Of a stretch of DNA of 49,329 nt, positions 33,302-41,123 are shown one piece after another. The notes beneath the pieces were generated by a model. It worked only from the letters and a program-made list of their open reading frames with translations. It ran no database searches and was not told the DNA's origin. Source of the DNA: an uncultured Alphaproteobacteria bacterium (GTDB lineage: Bacteria; Pseudomonadota; Alphaproteobacteria; RF32; CAG-239); NCBI GenBank assembly GCA_944392315.1, contig CALXWH010000022.1:1-49329 (forward strand). The letters run 5' to 3'. How positions within the stretch are numbered: position 1 is the stretch's first letter; every line of letters starts with the position of its first letter. Both the position numbers and the translations under genes were made by a program.

Positions 33302-34408
33302 TTATTCCAAACGCGAAGCCGTTTTGCGCTTTACGGCCACCCCGAGCAACAGCGCAATAACCGAAAGATAAAGAGCATTCAGAGCCACAATTTCAGCAAC
33401 CGTTCCGGTCAAAAATTCACTAACAATAAACGTCACATAATGTCTTGCCGGCAACAACATGGTTATCCCCTGAAAAAACGCCGGCATGGACGCCACCGGA
33501 AAGGCCAATCCGGACAACATCAAAGAGGGCAAAAAGCCGATACCGACCGCGGCTTGACTGGCCAAAAATTGATTTTTCAACACCGACGACACCAACAACC
33601 CTATACCGAGCGCCGTCAACAAAAATAAGCCGCTCACAAACGTCAACACGCCATAACTACCGCGAAACGGGATATCAAAAATAGCCACACACATCCAAAT
33701 ATTAAAAAACATAGCCACCATCCCCAACAAAAAGTAAGCGCAATATTTTGCCGCTATGAACTGACTTTTGCGCATACTCGTGCTAAGCAAGGCTTCCATC
33801 GTTCCCCTTTCCCATTCACGCGCCACCACCAACGCCGTCAACAAAATTCCGATAAGTGTCATTGTAACCGCCACCGACCCCGGCAAAATAAAATGATGAC
33901 TGTTTAGTGTTTCATTATACCAAAATCTGGAAGTAACCGTTACCAAAGGCTGTGCCGTATTATTTTTCCCTAAAGCCACCTCCAACCATTGTTGCACAAT
34001 CGTTGAAATATAAGATTGAGCATAATTAGCCACATTAGCCACCGCACCATCGGTAACCGCCAAGACTTGCGCCTGCTCACCGCGAGCCAATTTTTCGCTA
34101 AAATCCGCAGGGATATAGAGAGCCGCATTGATTTCCGAATGCACCAAATCTTCTCTGAGCTTTTGACGAGAATCATACACCACCGAAGACACATACGCAT
34201 TATGATTAAACATTTCCGTCAAAAGCCGTGTCTGCGGCGTTGCATCATTATTCCAAATACCGACCTTAACTTTAACGGCATCCAAATTAATGCCATACAT
34301 ATAAATCACAATAGAAATAAGCGGCAACACAAACGCGATAATAATGCTGCTCGGATCCCTAACAATTTGCAAAAATTCCTTTTTCAACAACGCAAAAAAA
34401 ACTCTCAT
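33302..34408 (-). CDS. ybhS: ABC-2 permease YbhS-like
   Basis: 368 residues with the same layout as its neighbour: an N-terminal helix, periplasmic loop, then five helices. Matches to YbhS are visible: LKKEFLQIVRDPSS at the N-terminus, YGINLD, SRFWYNETLNSHHFILPG, VVAREWERGTMEALLST and LPARHYVTFI. The ATG overlaps the last codons of the ATPase gene by 4 nt, so translation is coupled. It forms the membrane channel with YbhR. Confidence 0.92.
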   Translation of the reverse strand: MRVFFALLKKEFLQIVRDPSSIIIAFVLPLISIVIYMYGINLDAVKVKVGIWNNDATPQTRLLTEMFNHNAYVSSVVYDSRQKLREDLVHSEINAALYIPADFSEKLARGEQAQVLAVTDGAVANVANYAQSYISTIVQQWLEVALGKNNTAQPLVTVTSRFWYNETLNSHHFILPGSVAVTMTLIGILLTALVVAREWERGTMEALLSTSMRKSQFIAAKYCAYFLLGMVAMFFNIWMCVAIFDIPFRGSYGVLTFVSGLFLLTALGIGLLVSSVLKNQFLASQAAVGIGFLPSLMLSGLAFPVASMPAFFQGITMLLPARHYVTFIVSEFLTGTVAEIVALNALYLSVIALLLGVAVKRKTASRLE

Positions 34409-35895
34409 GCTTCTCTCTCCTTAATCAAGCGAATAAACGCCTCTTCCATAGAAGAAGATTCGGCTTTGTCTTTAAGCGCCTGAGGTGTTCCCAAAGCAAT
34501 AGTTTCGCCTTTATAAAACAAGCTGATACGGTCGCAAAACTCTGCTTCATCCATAAAATGCGTTGTAATCAAAACCGTAACGCCCTTTTTAGCCAAGCCA
34601 CGAATATGCGTCCAAAAATCACGCCTAGTAATAACGTCAACCCCCGAAGTCGGTTCGTCCAAAAACAAAACGGCAGGATTATGAATTAAGGCCGCCGCCA
34701 TAGACAAACGTTGTTTAATCCCCAACGGCAATTCGTCAGCAACCGCATCACGATAATCAAGCAACCCGAAAACTTGTAAAATTTCATTTAAGCGCGCCTC
34801 TCTATCTCGGGGATGTACACCATAAACACCTGCAAAAAACGACAAATTTTGCCATACCGACATATTGGCATAAAGCGAAAACTTCTGTGCCATATACCCC
34901 AAATGAGCCCGTGCCTTTGAAGGATTTTGACAAATATCAACACCCATAATTTTAGCCGTACCGCTTGTTGGTCTGGATAATCCGCACATCATCTTAAACG
35001 ATGTGGATTTGCCTGCACCGTTTGGGCCGAGCAAACCGAAAATTTCACCTTTTTTAATCTGAAAAGAATTATCTTTAACCGCAAAAAAATCGCCATACCT
35101 TTTAACCAAATGGCACGCCTCCACGGTATAAGGCAGGTCTTGCAAATGAGCCTGATAATGTTCGGCAATCAAAGACGGATGTTCCTGATATCCGCCCATC
35201 AAATCAATAATTTTATTTTCAAAAGCCGCCGTATTTTCGGCCAAATCTTGCGGAACGCCGTCATAAATCAAGCGCCCCTTATCAAGCACCACCGTATGAT
35301 GAAAACGATGCGCCTCATCCATATAAGCCGTAGACCAAATAACGGTTGTATCTTCGTCAATCAGACTTTGCACCATCTGTTGCAAATCCTGACGAGAAAT
35401 CGGGTCAACCCCGACGGAAGGTTCATCCAGAATCAACAATTTAGGATTTCCAAGCAAAGCACAAGCCAAACCGAGTTTTTGTTTCATACCGCCGGAAAGC
35501 TGCCCGGCAAGCCGATTTTGAAAAGCCGCCAAATCCGTAAATTTCAAAAGTCTGTCAAATTGATAAGGCACTCCCTTTAAATCAGCATACAAGCGCAAAT
35601 TTTCAATCACGCTCAAATCCTCATAAAGTCCAAATTTTTGCGGCATATACCCAATCTGAGAAATAATCATATCTTTATCGGTCACGGGATTTTCACCCAA
35701 TGTCAAAATTTGCCCGCTATCCGGCACCAACAATCCGCATATCAATCTCAGCAGCGTCGTTTTACCGGCTCCGTCCGCACCAATCAGACCGGTAATTTTC
35801 CCTTTGGCAAACGTGAGCGACAAGTTATCCAACGCCCTAACTTTTCCAAACGTCTTAGTCAAATTTTGAATAACAACGGCACAATCAGTCATCAT
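34405..35895 (-). CDS. ybhF: Dual ABC ATPase YbhF-like
   Basis: 496 residues with two fused ATP-binding domains. First domain: Walker A GADGAGKTTLL (about 38-48), signature LSGGMKQKLGLA (about 132-143), Walker B LLILDEPSVGVD. Second domain: GPNGAGKSTSFKM (about 289-301), signature-like LPLGIKQRLSMA, Walker B VLFLDEPTSGVD. The second signature reads PLGIK in place of the usual SGGxK; E. coli YbhF is also asymmetric. It powers the YbhS/YbhR permeases from the cytoplasm. Shorter than E. coli YbhF (about 578). Confidence 0.92.
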   Translation of the reverse strand: MMTDCAVVIQNLTKTFGKVRALDNLSLTFAKGKITGLIGADGAGKTTLLRLICGLLVPDSGQILTLGENPVTDKDMIISQIGYMPQKFGLYEDLSVIENLRLYADLKGVPYQFDRLLKFTDLAAFQNRLAGQLSGGMKQKLGLACALLGNPKLLILDEPSVGVDPISRQDLQQMVQSLIDEDTTVIWSTAYMDEAHRFHHTVVLDKGRLIYDGVPQDLAENTAAFENKIIDLMGGYQEHPSLIAEHYQAHLQDLPYTVEACHLVKRYGDFFAVKDNSFQIKKGEIFGLLGPNGAGKSTSFKMMCGLSRPTSGTAKIMGVDICQNPSKARAHLGYMAQKFSLYANMSVWQNLSFFAGVYGVHPRDREARLNEILQVFGLLDYRDAVADELPLGIKQRLSMAAALIHNPAVLFLDEPTSGVDVITRRDFWTHIRGLAKKGVTVLITTHFMDEAEFCDRISLFYKGETIALGTPQALKDKAESSSMEEAFIRLIKEREA

Positions 35896-35917
35896 CGCTC
35901 ACCCAAAAAAAATCAAG

Positions 35918-36766
35918 TTATTGCAAATTCAGTTTTACCGTAACCGGCATACCCTGCCTCAAAAAGTCATCTACATTATCCACATACACCCTCACCCGAT
36001 ACACCAAATCCGGTCTTAAATCTGTAGATTGCACGGTTTTAGGCGTAAACTCGCTCACCGGAGAGATATATCCGATAGTTCCCTCATAAGATTTTTTCTC
36101 ATTTGTTTTCGGATCAAGACTATCGGTCAAGATAGTCGCTTTCATACCATAAGTAATCCGCCCGAGATAAGGTTCCGGCACAAACACCCTCGCCCAAACC
36201 GGTGTTGTTTTAGAGAGTGTATAAACTTTTTGGGTTTCAGCCACAATTGCCCCCGGCTCCTGCGCCCGCACCGTAATAATTCCGTCATCCGGCGCCCACA
36301 GTTCGGTATAATCAAATTTATTTTGCGCATTTTCCAACTGAGCCCTGGCCAAAGCAAGTTGAGCCTCTGCGGCGTTTTTATTAAACGTCAACGTATCGCA
36401 TTCCAATTCAGAAACAATTTTATCTTTACACAGCGGCGTTTTTCTCTTGAATTTAGTTTCCGCGTCATCAAGCATAGCCTGAGCATATTCCAATTGAGCT
36501 TCCGCCTCATCCAGAGCCGCCTTATAATCACGTTTATCAAGAATAGCAATCACTTCCCCTTTTTGAACGGTATCACCCTCGTCTTTAAGCATAGAAGCGA
36601 TTCGCCCACCGACATGAAAACTCAAATCCACCTGCCGAATATCAATATTACCATAGAGCACCAACGCCGAAGCATCCGGTCTCATCCACCAAAATACACC
36701 CGTTGCAGCCCCGCCGATGACCAATAATACAGCAAACATCATCACTAATTTTTTATGTATAAGCAT
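35918..36766 (-). CDS. ybhG: HlyD-type membrane fusion protein YbhG-like
   Basis: About 282 residues: an N-terminal membrane anchor (about 6-24), a lipoyl/barrel-sandwich domain, a coiled-coil hairpin (about 75-150) and a beta-barrel. LYGNIDIRQVDLSFHVGGR near the N-terminus and FTPKTVQSTDLRPDLVYR near the C-terminus match YbhG strongly from memory. It would connect the ABC pump across the periplasm to an outer-membrane channel. I chose ATG at 36766 (GGAG upstream) rather than TTG at 36781. It follows the cecR gene by 15 nt. Confidence 0.93.
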   Translation of the reverse strand: MLIHKKLVMMFAVLLVIGGAATGVFWWMRPDASALVLYGNIDIRQVDLSFHVGGRIASMLKDEGDTVQKGEVIAILDKRDYKAALDEAEAQLEYAQAMLDDAETKFKRKTPLCKDKIVSELECDTLTFNKNAAEAQLALARAQLENAQNKFDYTELWAPDDGIITVRAQEPGAIVAETQKVYTLSKTTPVWARVFVPEPYLGRITYGMKATILTDSLDPKTNEKKSYEGTIGYISPVSEFTPKTVQSTDLRPDLVYRVRVYVDNVDDFLRQGMPVTVKLNLQ

Positions 36767-36781
36767 AATCTTTCTCCGCAA

Positions 36782-37393
36782 CTAATCATGAACATCTTTA
36801 GTTAAAAAGTGCAAATATTGACGAACATGTTGTTTTATAAAAAGAATATCTTCTGAAGAAAATTTTTGTTGTCCATTCAAAGCAAAATGAAGCATAACGC
36901 GCGGTGCATTGATATTAGAAAGAGCAAACACGGCCTTCAGACAAATTTCTCTATCTTCAATAGCCTTATCAAACAACCTCGCCATCACGCGCCGCATAAA
37001 TAAAAAGCCGTCCGGAATAAAGGATATTTTCGGAGATTGCTGCTCATGCAGTAGAATGGTCAATAAATCTTGAGATACTTGCGTATAAATAAAATCCACC
37101 ACCTTATCCGCCACTTGCTCCAGCAGTTGCACCACCTCTGTTTTAGAAAGTTGATAAAGGTCTATATTAAAATCCAAATAAGGCGCTAAAAACGTAGCAG
37201 AACGCGCATTAAGATCATCTAATAACGCATTATACAACTCCTCTTTTCCACCAAAGTAATATGACACCATACTAACGTTTACACCGGCCTTGGCGCAGAT
37301 TTCCCGCACACCCACGCCGTCATATCCTTTTTCGGCAAAGAGCTTTGCCGCCACCGCTAAAATTCTTTCCTTACTGTTTGCTTCTGACTTCAT
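36782..37393 (-). CDS. cecR: TetR-family repressor CecR-like
   Basis: 203 residues: an N-terminal helix-turn-helix (about 8-55, RILAVAAKLFAEKGYDGVGV then VSMVSYYFGGKEELY) and a helical ligand-binding domain. It heads the ybhGFSR operon, as cecR (ybiH) does in E. coli, where it represses both itself and the pump. AGGAG lies 7 nt before the ATG. Its probable operator, a perfect 16-bp palindrome, sits in the spacer of a promoter about 710 bp upstream (38100-38128). The sequence between is repeats and contains no gene. Confidence 0.88.
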   Translation of the reverse strand: MKSEANSKERILAVAAKLFAEKGYDGVGVREICAKAGVNVSMVSYYFGGKEELYNALLDDLNARSATFLAPYLDFNIDLYQLSKTEVVQLLEQVADKVVDFIYTQVSQDLLTILLHEQQSPKISFIPDGFLFMRRVMARLFDKAIEDREICLKAVFALSNINAPRVMLHFALNGQQKFSSEDILFIKQHVRQYLHFLTKDVHD

Positions 37394-37487
37394 TTGATAA
37401 CTCCTAAAAATTTATAACCCCATGATGACCACGCAATCTATCAAAACCCTCTTGCAAATCTATGCTTTTCCTTTTGCTTGCTTCATT

Positions 37488-37692
37488 CTCTCTGCCCCTA
37501 CAACCTCTCTTCACCTCTTTGCTTTTCCTCGCACCTGCTCCATCTCCTCAATCTCTCCCCTATCTCACCACTACTGAAAGCTCACTTTCCTCTCTGCCCC
37601 TACGACCGCTCTTGCGCCTCTTTGTTTTTCCTCGCACCTACTCCATCTCTTCAATCTCTCCCCTATCCTACCACTACTAAAGGCTCACTTTC
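37488..37692. repeat. 102-bp tandem duplication
   Basis: Two adjacent copies (37488-37589 and 37590-about 37692) share long identical stretches such as CTCTCTGCCCCTAC, TTTTCCTCGCACCT and AATCTCTCCCCTAT, with scattered substitutions and one single-base length difference. Both are C/T-rich on the + strand. Confidence 0.85.
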
Positions 37693-37740
37693 CTCTCCCA
37701 CCTTGTGCACAGCAATTCAATCACAGGCATTTAACCCTCT

Positions 37741-38052
37741 CGTTTATTTCCTTCTATTTATTTTCCCCTATTTATTTCCTTCTGTTTATTTCCTTCTATT
37801 TATTTTCCTCTGTTTATTTCCTCTTGTTTATTCCCTCCTGTTTATTTCCTCCTATTTCTTTCCTCTCGTTTATTTCTCTCTCGTTCATTTCCCTCTGTTT
37901 CTTTCCTTCTGTTTCTTTCCTCCTGTTTATTTTCCCCTATTTATTTCCCTCTGTTTCTTTCCTTCTGTTTCTTTCCTCCTGTTTATTTTCCCCTATTTAT
38001 TTCCCTCTGTTTATTTCTTCTCTGTTTATTTCTTCGCTGTTCATTTCTTCGC
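37741..38052. repeat. 14-bp minisatellite, 22 copies
   Basis: Twenty-two head-to-tail copies of a unit close to TGTTTATTTCCTTC; most are exactly 14 bp, a few are 15 bp. Units 12-15 and 16-19 are identical, a 56-bp duplication (37896-37951 and 37952-38007), so the array has changed recently. On the cecR strand each unit reads about GAAGGAAATAAACA: purine-rich, often with an AGGAGG-like core and a TAA. The array is in the predicted 5' leader of cecR. Confidence 0.9.
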
Positions 38053-38099
38053 TGCAATCCTTTTCATACTCTTGAAACTTTTTGCCAAGTAGTGTTTTA

Positions 38100-38128
38100 A
38101 GTATAAAACAAACGTTTGTTTGAGTCAA
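38100..38128 (-). promoter_or_regulatory. Promoter with palindromic operator for cecR
   Basis: On the - strand: TTGACT (38123-38128), exactly 17 nt, TATACT (38100-38105), a strong sigma70-type promoter. The spacer is almost entirely the perfect 16-bp palindrome AAACAAACGTTTGTTT (38106-38121), ideally placed for a dimeric repressor such as CecR. Transcription would start near 38094 and reach cecR after about 700 nt. Confidence 0.8.
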
Positions 38129-38305
38129 GAAAAAAACAACATCACCCGACAAAATCCGAATAATTCAAACAATAACAAGCGCTAAAATCCCCTTAAACAA
38201 CCCAAAATTCCCTAAAATCGTAAGAACTAAACACCTTAAAAGCATCATCATGCAGCAACTCTCTCTTTGATATCAACCACAGAAGCCCCAAATACTAAAA
38301 ATCAT

Positions 38306-38340
38306 CAAAAAAAGCGCACCGAAACCAAATTCCGATGCGC
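38306..38340 (-). terminator. Terminator of the two-component operon
   Basis: GCGCACCG (38314-38321) pairs with CGATGCGC (38333-38340) with one wobble; the - strand then runs into a string of T. It lies 21 nt past the stop of the histidine-kinase gene. Confidence 0.75.
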
Positions 38341-38361
38341 CCTCCGAAACCAGATACAGAA

Positions 38362-39624
38362 CTAATGCTTGTCAAATACAACCGTAAACACGCTGCCTTT
38401 ATGAAGCGCGCTGACAAGTTCAATATGCCAGCCATGCAGTTTGACGATTGCATCCGCCAAAGCTAATCCGAGTCCGGAACCTTTAACTGTCGCTTCCCGA
38501 GCTTTATCCGCCCGATAAAAGCGTTCAAAAATCAGCTGTTGCTCTGCCTTATCAATCCCGATACCGTTGTCACCAACTTCCAAAATCGGTACCTCACCGC
38601 GCCGTTTAAGCACAATAACCAATCGCCGCGGCGGCAAAGAATATTTTATCGCGTTGTCTAAAAGAATAAACACCAACTGCCGCACCAGCCGCAAATCTCC
38701 CTGAACAACAATATCGTCCTCAAGATGTGTGACAATTTCCGTATCTTTAGCCACAACAGCCATATTTTCCAAACACATCTGCAACAAATCCTTCATATGG
38801 ATATTTTCAACCGAAAGAGACATTTTGCCACTATCAAAGCGAGCAATATCAAGCAAAGCATCAATCAGCGCCGAAACCCCATCAATTTCTTTTTTCATTG
38901 CTTTTGTTTCCGCGGACTCCCCATAGCGATATTCCATAAGCTCCGTATATCCCATCAAAACCGAAAGCGGCGTGCGCAACTCATGCGAAGCATCCGAAAC
39001 AAATTGCTTCTGCTTATTATAACTCCGACTGATATAGACCATAGATTTATTAACCAAAAAGCAGCCGAGCAACCAAGCAATCAAGGTTAGAACTAAAGCC
39101 GAAAGCAAGATATTGCGCAAATAAATATGGGCACTGACTTTCATCCCCGTATAATTACCCAAAACAAAAACTTCCCCGCTGATACCGTCATCAAAAACTA
39201 AAGATTGCTTCATCAAAAAGAAATACCACTTCTGCCCCTCGCTCACCACATTAACATGATAGATACGTCCGTTTTCAAATGCGTCTTTTTCTATCCTCTG
39301 CCGCAACTTTTGTGCCACATCATCCATAAGCGGTTCTTCGGTATGTATGAGTATATTATTTTTATACCAAAACGTATAGTTATGAAACGATTCGGCATTA
39401 GAAGCGATTTTATGGATTCTATCTTGAACAGAAGAATTTTCATCAAACTCAAAACGTTGCGCCTCCCAGATTTCCTCATCCAAGTAATCTTCCAGTCCCT
39501 CTTCCACAAAGCGGATATTGCTCATTTTTTGCATAAAATAGCTCAAGAGCGAAAGCCCCAACAACACCAAAGCAATCACCACCGTATATTTGAGCACCAG
39601 CCGATGTCTGATTTCGTTAATCAT
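38362..39624 (-). CDS. Sensor histidine kinase
   Basis: About 420 residues: two membrane helices (about 9-27 and 168-190) around a periplasmic sensor region of about 140 residues, then the dimerisation/phosphoacceptor helix with SHELRTPLSVLMGYTEL (His near 220) and an ATP-binding domain with N-box LLDNAIKY, G1 VGDNGIGID and G2 GSGLGLALADAI. It overlaps the response-regulator gene by 8 nt. ATG at 39624 has GAGG before it. The output genes are likely the divergent lipid genes, which would make this a PmrB-like sensor; that is inference from position. Confidence 0.92.
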   Translation of the reverse strand: MINEIRHRLVLKYTVVIALVLLGLSLLSYFMQKMSNIRFVEEGLEDYLDEEIWEAQRFEFDENSSVQDRIHKIASNAESFHNYTFWYKNNILIHTEEPLMDDVAQKLRQRIEKDAFENGRIYHVNVVSEGQKWYFFLMKQSLVFDDGISGEVFVLGNYTGMKVSAHIYLRNILLSALVLTLIAWLLGCFLVNKSMVYISRSYNKQKQFVSDASHELRTPLSVLMGYTELMEYRYGESAETKAMKKEIDGVSALIDALLDIARFDSGKMSLSVENIHMKDLLQMCLENMAVVAKDTEIVTHLEDDIVVQGDLRLVRQLVFILLDNAIKYSLPPRRLVIVLKRRGEVPILEVGDNGIGIDKAEQQLIFERFYRADKAREATVKGSGLGLALADAIVKLHGWHIELVSALHKGSVFTVVFDKH

Positions 39625-40330
39625 TTTCCGCCTCATGATAATCCGGATTATTTTCAAGCACATATCCGATATTTTTCACCAAACGGATGCGCAATTCCGG
39701 CAAAGCCGCTTTTAATTTTTTCCGCAAGTTATAGATATGGGCATCCAACGTTTCCAGATTGGTATCCAAACTATCCTGCCAAATTTTCTCAAAAATCGTA
39801 TCACGCGGCAAAACCCGATTGAAATTCGTAAAAAGGATATCAAAAATTTGAAACTCTTTTTTGCGCAGTTTCAAAGTTGTCCGTTCGTTTTCCACCGTCA
39901 ACAAATTTTTATTAAGCGTAATTCCGTTGCGCACAAACACATTATCCACAAACGGCTTAGCCTTACGTCTTTCAACGGCTCTCACCCGCGCAATCAATTC
40001 TTTAATCTTAAACGGTTTCACCACATAATCATCAGCCCCGCAATCCAGCGCTTTCACACAATCATCTTCATCGCCTCTTGCCGTCACAAAAACAATTCCG
40101 CCCTGAAAGTTAAATTTTTGCCGCAAGATTTTACATACCGAAAGCCCATCCAATTCCGGCAACATCCAGTCCAAAACAACCACATCAAAAATATTCAACA
40201 TATTGTCTTGAAAGCACGTCAAAACGTCTGCGCCGTTTTTCACCCACTCCACCGAGCAATTTTCAAACGTCAGCAGTTCTTTGGTAATTTGTCCGAGCCT
40301 TTCGTCGTCTTCCGCCAATAAAATTCGCAT
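39617..40330 (-). CDS. OmpR-family response regulator
   Basis: 237 residues: an N-terminal receiver domain (about 1-120) with the acidic pair in LAEDDE, phosphorylated Asp in VVVLDWMLPELDG (near 54), Thr in VFVTARG and Lys in VVKPFKI; and a C-terminal winged-helix DNA-binding domain (about 130-225, LTVENERTTLKLRKKEFQIF and LDAHIYNLRKKL). It is first in the operon with the histidine kinase. GGAGG lies just upstream of the ATG. It diverges from the Dgk1-like/EptA-like pair with a 156-bp shared region, where TTTAAA occurs twice 9 bp apart (40390 and 40399). Confidence 0.94.
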   Translation of the reverse strand: MRILLAEDDERLGQITKELLTFENCSVEWVKNGADVLTCFQDNMLNIFDVVVLDWMLPELDGLSVCKILRQKFNFQGGIVFVTARGDEDDCVKALDCGADDYVVKPFKIKELIARVRAVERRKAKPFVDNVFVRNGITLNKNLLTVENERTTLKLRKKEFQIFDILFTNFNRVLPRDTIFEKIWQDSLDTNLETLDAHIYNLRKKLKAALPELRIRLVKNIGYVLENNPDYHEAEND

Positions 40331-40486
40331 AATTCCTCCGATTTTTTTCGCATAGTAGCTTTAATCTGCCTAAAAAGGAAGTTATTTTTTTTAAAGAATT
40401 TAAAATTATTTCAGACAAATTTCATTTAGCCTTGTTAAAGACGGCAGATACCAAAACGAAGATAAAAAAGATAAATAGGAGGGAAT

Positions 40487-41101
40487 ATGAAAACACTCAC
40501 CCGCACTACCGGCAACATCAAAAGCGAATATTATCGCAAAGCCATCCACTTAAGTTCACTATGGATACCGCTTTTCATCTATACGCAAGATCGCATTTTC
40601 AGCGCAGCTTTTCTATTGTGCCTCTGTGCATTAGATTTCTTTATAGAATACTTGTCTTTTCGCCACACCGGCAATTTAGATCATGTTATCAAAAAGAACC
40701 TGATAAAAACAATGCGTTATGATGAAATTCAAAAAAACACTTTTCATTTAAGCGGTGCATTTTTCGTTTTGGTTTCGGCCTTTTGTTGCACAATTATCTT
40801 CAGCCGTGAGGTCGCTTGTTTATCATTATGCGTGATGATATTGTCCGATGCCGCCGCCGCATTGATAGGTAAATATCACGGCAAGATAAAGATAAGCGAA
40901 CATAAAACTCTAGAGGGAAGCCTAGCCTTTTTCATTATGGCGATGATTGTAAGCGGCATTTATTGTGGTCTGACACCTCTACTCATCAAAGGCTTAGCCG
41001 CCGCATCCATCAGCACCTTAACTGAACTCTATGCAAAAAAAATCAAACTTGACGACAACTTTTTAATACCGTTAGTATACGGATTTGTATTCAGTCTCTA
41101 A
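40487..41101 (+). CDS. Dgk1/dolichol-kinase-family CTP-dependent lipid kinase
   Basis: 204 residues with about six membrane helices. Motifs of the Dgk1/dolichol kinase/phytol kinase group are visible: RKAIHLSS near residue 17, LSDAAAALIGKYHGKIKI (about 123-140), the conserved KTLEGSLAFF (about 145-154) and DDNFLIPL near the C-terminus. Family members use CTP to phosphorylate diacylglycerol, dolichol or phytol. Next to a phosphoethanolamine transferase, the likely substrate is the diacylglycerol left when phosphatidylethanolamine donates its head group. Ribosome site AGGAGGG is strong. Annotation as phosphatidate cytidylyltransferase would be a common mislabel. Confidence 0.8.
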   Translation: MKTLTRTTGNIKSEYYRKAIHLSSLWIPLFIYTQDRIFSAAFLLCLCALDFFIEYLSFRHTGNLDHVIKKNLIKTMRYDEIQKNTFHLSGAFFVLVSAFCCTIIFSREVACLSLCVMILSDAAAALIGKYHGKIKISEHKTLEGSLAFFIMAMIVSGIYCGLTPLLIKGLAAASISTLTELYAKKIKLDDNFLIPLVYGFVFSL

Positions 41102-41123
41102 ACAAACGGACTAAGATAGCACT

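Larger units (their letters stand above)
37394..38361. other. Gene-free repeat block upstream of cecR
   Basis: A 968-bp gap without a supported gene. From cecR outward it holds a 102-bp tandem duplication (37488-37692), a 22-copy 14-bp minisatellite (37741-38052), a promoter with palindromic spacer pointing at cecR (38100-38128), about 180 bp without features and the terminator of the histidine-kinase gene (38306-38340). Open frames on the + strand here are low-complexity Phe/Leu/Ser/Pro runs produced by the repeats. Confidence 0.75.

Noticed and set aside
36029..36727. 232-codon + strand frame opposite ybhG
   Set aside because: Antisense to a firmly identified gene and unlike any protein.
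37741..38052. CRISPR-like array
   Set aside because: No unique spacers: the units abut directly and are only 14 bp; no cas genes.
37478..38092. 204-codon + strand frame
   Set aside because: Translation is low-complexity Phe/Leu/Ser/Pro from the tandem repeats; the 14-bp unit shifts frame each copy.
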